Shown: piece by piece, positions 1-12,667 of the stretch | Position numbering within the stretch: the stretch's first letter is position 1 | Layout of the letters: each line of letters opens with the position of its first letter | Assembly: GCA_022818135.1 (NCBI GenBank) | Contig: JAFMSR010000001.1 | Location: forward strand, 33,821,463-33,885,462 | Reading direction: 5' to 3' | Source: Saxidomus purpurata | Taxonomy: Eukaryota > Mollusca > Bivalvia > Venerida > Veneridae | Length of the DNA stretch: 64,000 bases | Made by a program: the position numbers and the translations under genes | The notes under the pieces: model-generated | The model's input: only the letters and a program-made list of their open reading frames with translations | What the model was told of the DNA's origin: nothing | The model's database searches: none

Positions 1-229
1 TTGTTGAAAAAGTTCTGCAACAAAACAAACGCAATATATGGTAACTTCTATTATCAACAATACATCTAACACTATATTAAAAATTCAATGTTTTCAGGTG
101 TATCTAGTCAACATCTAGGCTGAAGGCATTTAGATTTGTTCAATTATGTTAAACTAGATGGGTGTCCAGTAGAACACTTGTGTCGCCCTCTTACGCTTTG
201 TCAGAATAACCAATAATTTCTTGACAAAA

Positions 230-480
230 TCTAAGCACAAAAAGGGGCATTACTTTGTCAAATATGACCTTGAGCTACAAAATGTAGCGGCATCACAACC
301 GTTTGGTCATAAGCAATATAATTTGAAAGTTTGATGAAGAAATCTTAAGAAATAGCAAAGTTATAGCCAAATTCTTAGTTCAAAAAGGGGCATAACTCTG
401 TAAAATATGACCAAAACTAATCATGAAAATAAATAATGTTTGTACTGTATCTGGATATCAAGACACTCCATGTTCTGTAT
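230..480. repeat. Degenerate dispersed repeat (ggggcataac family)
   Basis: Two imperfect tandem copies of a phrase like 'caaaaaggggcataactctg' followed by 'aaatatgacc' occur about 140 bp apart. This kind of short degenerate tandem body recurs elsewhere in the window in other forms. No coding potential. The rest of 1-1887 is AT-rich downstream sequence of the glutaredoxin gene, in which I see no gene. Confidence 0.5.
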
Positions 481-1887
481 ATTCTTCATCAAATTGATAC
501 ACTGATATACCAGATGGATGGTAATAACAGAAAAATGATCATGTTACTTCAGTCACTTCATTCAACACTGTACACATGTATATACACACATATACTTTCT
601 CAATAAATTAAACATTACATTGTGTAGTTGGATTTACATTGTAATTTTACATTATTGTTTAAACTATACAAATCATAAATTAAATGCTTTCACAGATCTT
701 TAAACTTGTTAGTTATAAGAAAAGCTTGTACAAGCACAAAACAAATACAATACATCTTGCACTACAAGTACCAGTAACCAGTACAGTAGACATGTATTCA
801 TTGTACTTTTATTTTGTGTGAGGTTCTGGTATCGGTCTGTTAAAAATTGCCTTCTTATTTGTTCAAACAAAAAATATGTGTGTTTCTGTTCTCTTTTCCA
901 GAAAATGTTAGTTCCTTGGCAGTTGTTTTTGTTACCATCTTTTGAATTTGCTTCTTTTGCTTTAAAAACACTTAAAAATGGTCTATTTGATCATTTCCTT
1001 GTAAGGAAGTTTGTGAACAGCAGTAAGATTAGAAGTTATTGTCGGTGGGGAGCCTGGAAACACACTTCCCCTCACTTGTATGCCTTTGCTTACTAATTTC
1101 CTGTTAGAATAGTGCATGTAACAATCAGTAGATTCTTCTTTAGATGACACAAGCATGACGAGTCATAATGATATTGTTACCAGCTGATTGTTACATAACA
1201 TGCAGGATCACATACACACAATATTGTTTACTCAACATGTTTTCATTTTATTTACATATTTCCAAGAATTAGAAATGTTAACAAAATGGCAAATGCTTCA
1301 AACAGTAGGAAAGTTATAACTCAAGGTTAGCCAAAACTTACAACCAACATAGTATGTACAAAAAACTACACACACATTAATACACAAGTCTACAAATTAA
1401 CATTGTACATTATATGTAACATATTATGTACAATATTAAGTTGTCGACACATTTGGTGTAATATGAATCAAACTGGATACACAATTCATTTTTAATATGT
1501 GTTTAGTTTATTTTTTGGCTTATTTTTTATTTAATAGAAGTCAATGCTTCGATAATAGTACCAGTAAATAAATAAAAGGTGAAGATTGTTCAGTAATCTA
1601 CTAAAGTCACCTTTTCTTTAATGAAAATATTAAGAAACAGAGTCAAAAGAAAACAATCATGCAAATCCTTTAGAATGCTAAAAGCACCTGTAATTAGTTT
1701 CACAAGTAGTACAAGTCATTTTCTTACAATATTTTGTCCAGACTAACATCACATTATCTAAAAATTGCATCGCAGTATTGTGACATTAACCCATTTGTTA
1801 ATATGGCAACCAAGATGCACATTTTTTACTGCAGTGGCTCCCAAGAATTACTCTTCTCACTACGAATATATTTTCCAAACACTTGTC

Positions 1888-3390
1888 CTATTTTTCTTTG
1901 TCTTCTTGTTCTATTTTATCTAATAGCACAGATCTTATTCCAACTTTCTGTAGTTCTTCAATAAGTTCTCCATTTTTGTGCATTTCTAACATAACATCAC
2001 AGCCACCTATAAACTCTCCGCCAATGAAGACTTGAGGTATTGTAGGCCAGTTGCTGTAATCTTTCACACCTGAAGGTAAAATGTGAAACACAGTTGTAAC
2101 AAGAAACATGTAACATATACAGAAATGGCATAGAATTAACAATGTCTATTTAATGTAAAAAGAACAACTTCAGGCTCCATACAAAATATATTTACAAACA
2201 TTGAATATGTTTATGACAAAGAGATGTGCACACTTTTTTGTTATCTTACGGGTTTTAAAAGTTAAAAAAGATCTGAAATGCTCTTGATACTCATATTTTC
2301 GCATTAAATTATATAAATCTTTTTGAAATGAATTACTGTCTTTTAATTTCCAATATTTTTCTCCAAGAAAGTTAAACGCCTGTTAAAACAACACCACTAA
2401 CTATACAAAAATACAAACAATGGACTGCTGCACACTGGAGTTATGTCTTATCAGTAAAATACCAGGAATACTCTTATAGACGGTTCCTGGTAATACAGCA
2501 TTTGTTTGCAAAATTGATTGATCACTCTTATTAGAGTAAGACTTTACTGCAAGACAGAGCTTACACCTTTTCCAAAATGAGGAAATAAATCATGAATGAT
2601 ATGAATAATCTGATTGGTTAATTGGTCTGAAAGATGTAGTGGAAAACCCCAGAATTGATGACCCATATGCAAAAGAAGAAAAATGTTACTTTATATTATA
2701 GAATTTAGTAACATCATAGTGTCACTATTTCAACTTTGAAGGCAAACAGATTTTACAGGTTGACATTTTTGAGGTGTTTTAGAATCCAGGTTTTCAATAG
2801 TCTGATAAGACGTTGAAGCCAGCAAAATAGTTGTTGGATGGGCACTTTCTGAGGTTTGACAACTATAAAATATCGGACTGATCCAAAAAACAAGTCAAAC
2901 CGATGAGCTGAATGAATTAGGCTAGGTTTTCATGGAAAGTGATATTTAGTTGGTAAAGTTGTGATTCAAACAATATATATTGTATATCATTAGCCAGTAA
3001 TACCCGAAACATAAAGTACACTTACCATCAAGTATTGAAAAATTGGGCGTAAGGTTGCATCATTTAATGTCAGACCTGATGAAGGAAAATAATTAGCCTA
3101 GTATCATCATACACACCTTGACGCAAGTGGTCATCATCTAGGACATTGTGATCTTTAAAGTTGTTAACGCCATGAAAATTGAGTATTTGTACAACAGCGT
3201 TACTAAATCCACATCTGGGCTGTTCAGCTGTGCCCTTCATAAAAACTACAACTTTGTTGTCCTTGACCAGCCCATCTATATACTCTTTATTGCCGGTGTC
3301 AACAGAATAACGGGCAACAAGAGCTTGAAACAGCTTTCTGTTATTCTGCAGAAAAAGTCTCGAACTGGTGAGCCGATTCATTTTACACAA
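1888..3390 (-). CDS. GLRX5: Mitochondrial monothiol glutaredoxin 5 (GLRX5), 2 exons
   Basis: Monothiol glutaredoxin that transfers [2Fe-2S] clusters in mitochondrial iron-sulphur assembly (family knowledge). Coding exon 1 is 3390-3117 and exon 2 is 2069-1888. The donor (CAAG|GTGTGT) and acceptor (CTTCAG|GTGTG) join in phase 1, giving 151 aa, close to the roughly 157 aa of human GLRX5. Residues 1-30 are rich in Arg, Lys, Ser and hydrophobics without acidic residues, as expected of a mitochondrial presequence. The monothiol active site CGFS is at 60-63, and the glutathione/FeS-binding stretch [18 protein letters not shown] spans the start of exon 2. The C-terminus ends in an acidic/lysine tail as in animal GLRX5. 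A second Met at residue 4 is an alternative start. An AATAAA signal for this strand lies at 1507-1512. The gene is head-to-head with the ankyrin/GH20 gene. No defect seen. Confidence 0.95.
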
Positions 3391-3616
3391 ATATTGCGAA
3401 TTTATATAAATATTTTTCAGTCAATTTGTGTACATGCTTTACTTCCGGTTACCTGCCGGTGTCACCGTTGTAAGGTCTTGTCGTGAAATTTACACAAAAC
3501 TTTGACTTCCGTCAACATGTCAACGTTATGATTTCCAATCTAAATGAGTAATGTAGGACCTGTTACGCACAAGAACGAGTTTTATTGTCCAAGTATCAGA
3601 GTACAATCAAACTGGC
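3391..3616. promoter_or_regulatory. Putative bidirectional promoter, GLRX5 / ankyrin-GH20 gene
   Basis: Only 226 bp separate the two divergent start codons, so both 5' UTRs and the core promoters must share this stretch unless an upstream non-coding exon exists. It is less AT-rich than its surroundings and contains scattered CpGs. A TATA-like string (tttatataaata) sits at about 3400-3412, but it is too close to the GLRX5 ATG to be a convincing TATA box for that gene. Inference from layout only. Confidence 0.5.
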
Positions 3617-6600
3617 ATGACTGAGCAACTTGAAGTAGCTGTCAAGACGGGGAGAGCGGATGTGGTCAAAAGTTTCCTGTCCACGTTGCAAGAAAGTAAG
3701 ATGACCACTACTGTAACTAACACTGCACTGATCAAACCACAGGTAGATCAACGTGAAACATACAACTTTAGGTTTCTGTGTTTGCTATACACTACAATTA
3801 AAAGAAATAGTAGTGTATAGCCAACATATGACACATTCAAATGTATGTTTCAAATACCTGTGGCTTAGTAAGTAAAATGATCAGATCTGTACTGCTGCAA
3901 CGATATACCGGTATATTGCAATACAGAGCATAGCTGGTACGACTATGTACTGCAGTACAAATTCCTGTACCGCCATATTCAGAGTTAAATGTAAATAAAT
4001 CAGAAGAAGAAGACCACGGTTGACCATCTTTGCTACTTTTTGGTTACAAACATGACAAATATAATAATATGAAAATATGCAATACCTATATCGGGCGGAA
4101 TCATAATTCAGGAATTTCATTTTTAGAAGGCAGTGGCTAGAGTTACGGTACCGTAACTCTAGCCTCCGAGTCTAGAGTTACGGAAGTTCCGTATCTCTAG
4201 AAAATACTATGAGGATCGGCTAGAGTTACGGAAGTTATAAAGGCATATGTCTGTTGCTTTAAACATGCAGGGTAATGTATTGTAAACTTAAATATTTCAC
4301 AAGTAATAGTGAATAAACCGATCTGTCGGCAAATGCAGCGACTTCATAGCCGCCATTTTGGTAATACGTAATACATTGGCGGAAATATCGTTGTTATCTT
4401 CGTCTTTACTTGAGCATTCTATTGTAGTTGGACAATTGTATCACATTTTGTGCAAAGCATGATAGAAATTAAGTAAAATAATATGTTGTTTTTGTATTTA
4501 ATTGTATGGCTACATCTAAGCTACACCACGAGAAGGAACTCAGATCGTGACCAAAAAAAAATGTTTTAATTGTGATCGAAAGTACAGCTGTTAAATTTAA
4601 AAGATTCGTTTTTTTTGTTTACGTTTTTTGTGCTCTTAGAATTCTAATATTCTTCTTTTTTTTATCTTACTATTGTTTTATTAACGTTGTTTGTAAACAG
4701 AGAACACATAAATATGTGCAAGAGTATATAGCATGACAATGATAGTTCCGATATTAGCAATATATTAAGTATAACCAAAATGGCGCCTGTTAAATTGTCG
4801 TATATATAACAGATCAGTTTATTCACGAATAGTGGTAAAATATTTAAGTTTACAACACATTATCATGCATATATTAAAGCAATATACATACCTTTTAGCC
4901 CAAAAAATTTCCCCAACGGGGAAAAATCTTAATATTTTTTGCCACCCCCCCCCCCCCCCAAAAAAAAAAAACAAAAAAAAAAAAAATTTTTACATACCTT
5001 TATAAACTTCCGTAACTCTAGCCTTTCCTCATAGGGTTTTGCTAGAGATACGGAACTTCCGTAACTCTAGACTCGGAGGCTAGAGTTAAGGTACCGTAAC
5101 TCTAGCCCCTGCCATTTTAGAAATGGTACAAATTTTCAGGGGACGCAAAAACGGTTCAAGTTACGAAAGTTACTGGTACCGAAGATCAATAGAGTCATGA
5201 ATCGAGGCTTGATTGCGAAAAGAAATGCTGCTTTTTATGGCATCAAGAAAGAGCATCAAAATTTCGGAATGTGTTTAAATATGATCTCTTTACAATTCAA
5301 AGTACAAACTTGCATTCAGCGAAAAAGGGGTTGCATTTTTCAAAACAAAAATGGCTGACTTTTAATGATGTTAAAATTTGTTTTGATAAATGATGTCAGT
5401 TTGTAAAAAAATTGTAGTGGAAGTTGTATAGATGGTGCAGCGTTATAAGTATGTTATTGTATCATCAGGGATTCGACACTTTCTAATTTGGCATTGGTAT
5501 ATGTCAAATCAGTTATTTTTTTGCTTTCAGTACTTGTACATACATGTACATATGGTAGGGCTTTGCCCGAGCTTTTGCCAGTTTATGTTGCCTATAAAGT
5601 GACTTAGCTTTTAATAGGCATCTTCAGGATTGTTTGTGGACAACTTGTGGCACTGTAGTTACGGTAGTGATTTGGTTTTATTCTATTTATTTAGCTTTTC
5701 TGTTACATCAATATATTGCAATATGTATTGCAATATTGGTTGGCTATATTGCAATATATTGCAATACGGCTTTGACCATATCGTTGCAACCCTACAGATC
5801 TGAATTTTATTAAATTTGTATGTTTGCCCTGTTTGCCTGAAACTAGCCAAATTCAGTCAGCTCTATGGTTGAACCATTTTATGGATCTGATATTTTGGTA
5901 GTTGACAAACCTCCGAGCTGTGGAAGAGAGCAACCTTTCAAAAACCATCCTGCTGGCTTTCACATCAAATTGATTACACTAGTCTGACAATGGAAACATA
6001 AGAGCATTTTTTAGTTGTAACATGTAACATTTGAGCTAGAAATTATAACTTTAGTTTTAAAACATATATAAGTACACAGGTGCAGTATTATTTATTTGTC
6101 ATTATACCTAAACTTAGATATTTGTAACCATATATCACGTAATAACATATAGTACAACAGCGTATGCAGTCATGGCAGTATTATATATTTGTCATTTATC
6201 TTCATTTAACCCCATTCATGCCAAATGCAGAACAAGGGAACTGTCAGTACCACTTTATGTGATTGGTAAGACACAACAGGTTTTAAAGCATGCAAGGCAA
6301 AAGGAATGTATTAAAGTGTTTAAGCAAAAAAAGAATAGGCGAGGTCCTGTTCTAAATTTTTTGTGTTTTTTCCTTTTCATAAATCCCAGGGGAGACAGTT
6401 TCGTGACAAACACAGCCATCTAGTTTATCTTCTTTAAAGTCTGCTGATGCAAGTCTGTACCGGCTTTATGTGCTTTAGACAAACTAGGGTTAACCTACCG
6501 GTACAGACAATATGAGCAATATTATTTGGGCATGTTTATAAAAATAAACAAACAAAAAAATTTTACAATTTTAAAAAACAACCAAAAAATTTCCTTCATT

Positions 6601-9600
6601 GAATTATAAACAATCAAATGATTGAATGCGACACACATTTGTTGTACTGTTGTGATAATCTGTCAAAATAAGTCTCATACCTTTAAAGTTTAGTATCATA
6701 ATTGACTTTGCACGAGGTTCTTCAGCACCTGTTTTTCAGTAGGTGAAAATTTCACTGATCATCACATACCTTCTAGTAAGAATAACATATTATTGTAATC
6801 ATTGAAAGTTTCAAAATGATGATATTGTATTGCTTTTTGTAGTATCATGATTATAATGTGTATTTAATCCTTAAGTTTCTGTAAGTACTGATTCAGTGAA
6901 ATGAAATTTACAGGTAAAGACTCTGAGCATGATGCACTGTTACGGCAGGTACTGAAAGAACCGTGTTATGATGGTGAAACTTTACTTCAGCTTGCTTCCA
7001 AGGTAATTTTAAAATCATTTTACTGAACACTATTGGTACTATTGTACGTGTTGACCTACTCTTATTGCTCTCATTATTCGGTAGAAATAGAATATGTAAA
7101 GTTTATTTCTGAGTCTTTGTAATTCATGTTTACTATAGGTAGGAAAATGCACTGAACGATGTTGTATGTATAATATTAATAACAAGGTAAGAGGATCAAG
7201 CAGATATGGACTGTATATCACTTTAAATCTCACACTAGTAATTATATTTGCTGAGTAGGCATACATAAACTTACCTGAAGACACTCCTTCACCTTGAGTC
7301 ACTGATTTTTATTGGCATTTGAGCCTTACATTTAGAAAAGTCCTCCAAGGAAGTACATGTATTGAAAGAAGTAATTATTAGAGCAAACCCCAGAATACAT
7401 TTTATGTGTTTGTAAGTTAACCATCTGTTGATAATGGATAGTTCTACATTGTTATTGACTGATTTTTAAAATCAGGAGGACCAATTTGACATAGTGCGGT
7501 TGTTGCTGTCCTCTGGAGCAGATTCTTCTGTAGTCAGTAAGGATGGAAAGATGGGATACAGTGTATCGGCCTCAAACAAAACACAGTCTGTGTACAGAGA
7601 ATGTCTCCTACAGGCAGCATCCCAGTCTAAGTAAGTAATCTTTTCTTTTTGGTTAGTCTGGTAGATCAGCTGATCACATACCTTCTTGTTTGCCTCAGTC
7701 TTCTAGATCCACTAATCACTTCCCTAATTGTTAGCAATATTTCAGATTCAGACTTGTAGGGCTATTAATTACTTCCCTAATTTTGTTAGCAATATTTCAG
7801 ATTCAGTCTTGTAGGGCTATTAATTACTTCCCTAATTTTGTTAGCAATATTTCAGATTCAGTCTTGTAGGGCTATTAATTACTTCCCTAATTTTGTTAGC
7901 AATATTTCAGATTCAGTGTTGCAGGTTAACAGACCACTTCTCTTTTTGTTAATGTTTCAGCATCAGTCAGGTAGAACAACTGATCAGAGGTGGAGTCACT
8001 GTCAACTTTATAGATTCTGATGAGACCTTGAATACACCTCTACACTGGGCAGCAAGTTTTGCTGATGTTAAAATGGTTGAGTGCCTTTGTAGTAAGTACC
8101 AGATATTGCTTTAAGTAGGAAAATGCATAAAGATACAATGTACTTCCTACTTATACTCAAGTTTGATAGAATTGTCTCAGTTTTGCAGTGGATAAACAAG
8201 TTTGAATGAATTCAGAGTTAAAGATGACTGCTTCATTGTAGTACATTTTATCGGTTGGTTAGGTATCTGTGTGTGATTAGAGGTATACAATTGAACATAA
8301 CTAAATGGGATGGTGTAATGTACTTGTTCATGTTTCAGGCCATGGTGCTGATATACATGCTATAAATAAAGATGGAGGTTCAGCATTACATGATGCTGTG
8401 GTGAGGGGTAACATTGACATTGTTCACTGCTTGCTTAAATATGGAGCTGACCCCACTGTGCAGATATTGCAAGGGTAAGCATGGCTGCTAGAGACATAAC
8501 AGTTACTACTCTCTTGTATCAAGTGTAACCATGGCTGCGAGAGATATAACAGTTACTACTCTCTTGTATCAAGTGTAACCAAGGCTGCCAGAAATATAAC
8601 AGTTACTACTCTCTTGTATCAAGTGTAACCAAGGCTGCCAGAAATATAACAGTTACTACTCTCTTGTATCAAGCGTAACCATGGCTGCCAGAAATATAAC
8701 AGTTACTACTCTCTTGTATCAAGCTGACCAAGGCTGCCAGAAATATAACAGTTACTACTCTCTTGTATCAAGTGTAACCATGGCTGCCAGAGATATAACA
8801 GTTACTACTCTCTTGTATCAAGTGTAACCAAGGCTGCCAGAAATATAACAGTTACTACTCTCTTGTATCAAGTGTAACCATGGCTGCCAGAGATATAACA
8901 GTTACTACTCTCTTATCAGTGTAACCATGGCTGAGAGATATAACAGTTACTACTCTCTTGTATCAAGCGTAACCATGGCTGCCAGAAATATAACAGTTAC
9001 TACTCTCTTGTATCAAGCATAACCAAGGCTGCCAGAAATATAACAGTTACTACTCTCTTGTATCAGGGTAACCATGGCTGCGAGAGATATAACAGTTACT
9101 ACTCTCTTGTATCAAGTGTAACCATGGCTGCTAGAGATATAACAGTTACTACTCTCTTGTATCAAGTGTAACCATGGCTGCGAGATATACGTTACTACTC
9201 TCTTGTATCAAGTGTAACCATGGCTGCCAGAGATATAACAGTTACTACTCTCTTGTATCAAGCGTAACCATGGCTGCCAGAAATATAACAGTTACTACTC
9301 TCTTGTATCAAGCGTAACCAAGGCTGCCAGAAATATAACAGTTACTACTCTCTTGTATCAAGCGTAACCAAGGCTGCCAGAAATATAACAGTTACTACTC
9401 TCTTGTATCTACACAAGGCGCCAGAAATAACAGTACTACTCTCTTGTATCCAGCCTAACCATGGCTGCCAGAAATATAACAGTTACTACTCTCTTGTATC
9501 AAGCGTAACCATGGCTACGAGAGATATAACAGTTACTACTCTCTTGTATCAAGCGTAACCATGGCTGCGAGAGATATAACAGTTACTACTCTCTTGTATC

Positions 9601-12193
9601 AAGTGTAACCATGGCTGCGAGAGATATAACAGTTACTACTCTCTTGTATCAAGTGTACCTCAACCATGGCACTGACAGAGATATAACAGTTACTACTCTC
9701 TTGTATCAAGTGTAACCATGGCTGCCAGAGATATAACAGTTACTACTCCTCTTGTACCATGGCAAGGAGATATAACAGTTACTACTCTCTTGTATCAGAC
9801 CAAAAAAAAAAACTCTCTTGTATCAAGTGTAACCATGGCTGCGAGAGATATAACAGTTACTACTCTCTTGTATCAAGTGTAACCATGGCTGCGAGAGATA
9901 TAACAGTTACTACTCTCTTGTATCAAGCGTAACCATGGCTGCGAGAGATATAACAGTTACTACTCTCTTGTATCAAGCGTAACCATGGCTGCGAGAGATA
10001 TAACAGTTACTACTCTCTTGTATCAAGCGTAACCAAGGCTGCGAGAGATATAACAGTTACTACTCTCTTGTATCAAGTATAACCATGGCTGCGAGAGATA
10101 TAACAGTTCAGCATGCCCACCCCCCAAAATCTCGTATCAGCGCAGACGAAGCAAATTTTTCAACCCTGCGTGCAGGCCCCCTTTTTTTTGGGGCCCCCAA
10201 AACCCCCCCCCCCCCCCGGTGTTGGACCTAAACGCTTGCTTTTCAGTTAATAAAGACCTGCCCCCAAACTCTTTAATCAGACTACTCTTTTTACCCCCCC
10301 CCCCCAAAACCCAAACAAAAAACCCCCCAAAGCTCCTTCAGACTCGGGCAAATCAGCGCAAGTTGAGACGATCAAACACGTATATTTTATTTCAAGAAAC
10401 ACCCACCGCAGCTACCACAAGTTACACCTTGGATTACCTTGACGCTTGTCCCCCCCCGGAAAGTTTGCTGTCAGTGTCAGCGACTTGTCAGGCCAGTTTT
10501 TTTTAATTATTTTTTAAATCTTTTTAGACCTTTCCACAGTCAGGCCATGAGATTTGTTTCTTTCTTCAACTGCAGTTCTTTAACACAGAATTAGGAGAGT
10601 GTCTGGTCTTTGGTCCTAGTCCTATAAAGCCTCACAAAACTTTGAACCTATCCATATCTTCAGTTGACCAGTGTACCCATAGCCTGACGATATAACAGTT
10701 ACTACTCTCTTGTATCAAGTGTAACCATGGCTGCGAGAGATATAACAGTTACTACTCTCTTGTATCAAGTGTAACCATGGCTGCTAGAGATATAACAGTT
10801 ACTACTCTCTTGTATCAAGTGTAACCATGGCTGCTAGAGACATAACAGTTACTACTCTCTTGTATCAAGTGTAACCAAGGCTGTGAGAGATATAACAGTT
10901 ACTACTCTTAAAGTGTACCAGGCTGGGAAAACGTTCTACCCTTGTAAAGTGACAGGCTCGAGTCACTTAGAGTAAGTACAAAATATCTCTTGTATCAAGT
11001 GTAACCATGGCTGTGAGAGATATAACAGTTACTACTCTATTGTATCAAGTGTAACCATGGCTGCGAGAGATAAAACAGTTACTACCCTATTGTATCAAGT
11101 GTAACCATGGCTGCCAGAAATAAAACAGTTACTACTCTCTGGTATAAAGTGTAACCATGGCTGCCAGAGATATAACAGTTACTACTCTCTTGTATCAAGT
11201 GTTACCATGGCTGCAAGAGATATAACATTAAATACTCTCTTGTATCAAGTGTAACCATGGCTGCAATTTAAAAAATAATAATTGAGAACTTGATTAGCAT
11301 TTTGCGTACTTGCATGTTCGATTAAGTAACCGGTTAACCGGGTACTCGTTGCCATCCCTAGTTCTCTTGTATCATGTGTAGGCCTGTCAATTAACTTACA
11401 TAACTTATATCAAAAATTAGAATTGCTGCTTTGCTTTTACAGTAAGGCAGCAGGGAAGACATGCTTTGAGTTGGGAGAGAGTAGTCCAGATATACAAAAT
11501 CTACTCAGGAACCCACCAGATGTTATACACATAAATAAAGTCGAGTCTCAGACAGAACTGAGTGCAGAGGAAAGTCAAGGTGCTGGAGGTAAAGTCTAAA
11601 TGTTGTACATAGATAATACAGAATACAGCATAAAACAGGCTTAAGGGGGTTTAAAGGTTTGAAAATAGTCTTTAAGGCACAAAATAAATTCAGAGAAATG
11701 GAGGCACAGCTGTCATAGCTGATAGTTTTATCTCAGCTTTATTATGACTAAAATAGATAACTTGCTATCTTATGTGTGTACTGAGTTAAACATTTTCAGT
11801 AGCAGTTTTCATTTTCAGTCTTGCTTGTGTTGAAACTTTAGGGCCAGTGAGGCTGTTGAATAAGGGATTGAATAACATTTGCTGTGTTTCACTTCCAGAT
11901 CAAAACCAATCTCAGGGTGAAGACCAGTTAAAATTGTCCCTACCAAATGGTGATATACCGACAGCTAACCATGTTGTATCCCCGTCTCCCAGTGATGGAC
12001 CAACCACTCCTCAGCTCATGTCCCCAGTTTTCAAGGTACGTGGTTTGATTACAGGTATAGCTTCTTGAACCGTATATGTCCCGGAACGTATATATCACCC
12101 TTTTTTAAAATTTTTACAAAAAAAAAAAAAACATTTAAAAAAAAAAAATTTTTTTTTTTTTTTTTAAAAAAAAAACCCAAAAAAAAAAAAACC

Positions 12194-12238
<45 letters not shown>

Positions 12239-12242
12239 CCCC

Positions 12243-12275
<33 letters not shown>

Positions 12276-12346
12276 CCCCAAACCCCCCCCCCAAAAAAAA
12301 AAAAAAAAAACCCCCAAAAAAAAAAAAAAAAAAAAAAAACAAACCC

Positions 12347-12377
<31 letters not shown>

Positions 12378-12380
12378 AAC

Positions 12381-12421
<41 letters not shown>

Positions 12422-12634
12422 AAAACCCCAAAACCCCCCCCCCCCCCCCCCCAAAAAAACCCCCCCTCATTTAACTTTCCCCCCCAAAAAAAAAATCCTC
12501 TTCCCCCCCAAACCCCAAAAAAAAAAAAAAAAAAAAAAAAACCACCAACAACCCCCCCCCCCCCACAACACCCCCCCCCACACCCCAACCCCAACCCACC
12601 CCCCAACACACACCCCCCCCCCCCCCCCCAACCC

Positions 12635-12667
<33 letters not shown>

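Noticed and set aside
818..1096. 92-codon plus-strand frame downstream of GLRX5
   Set aside because: No domain, no splice context, composition of AT-rich noncoding DNA; overlaps the likely GLRX5 3' region.
3881..4120. 79-codon minus-strand frame
   Set aside because: Lies across the hAT-like element end; no transposase motif and AT-rich composition.
8475..11275. Possible CRISPR array
   Set aside because: The 50-bp units are directly tandem without unique spacers, and the setting is a eukaryotic intron.
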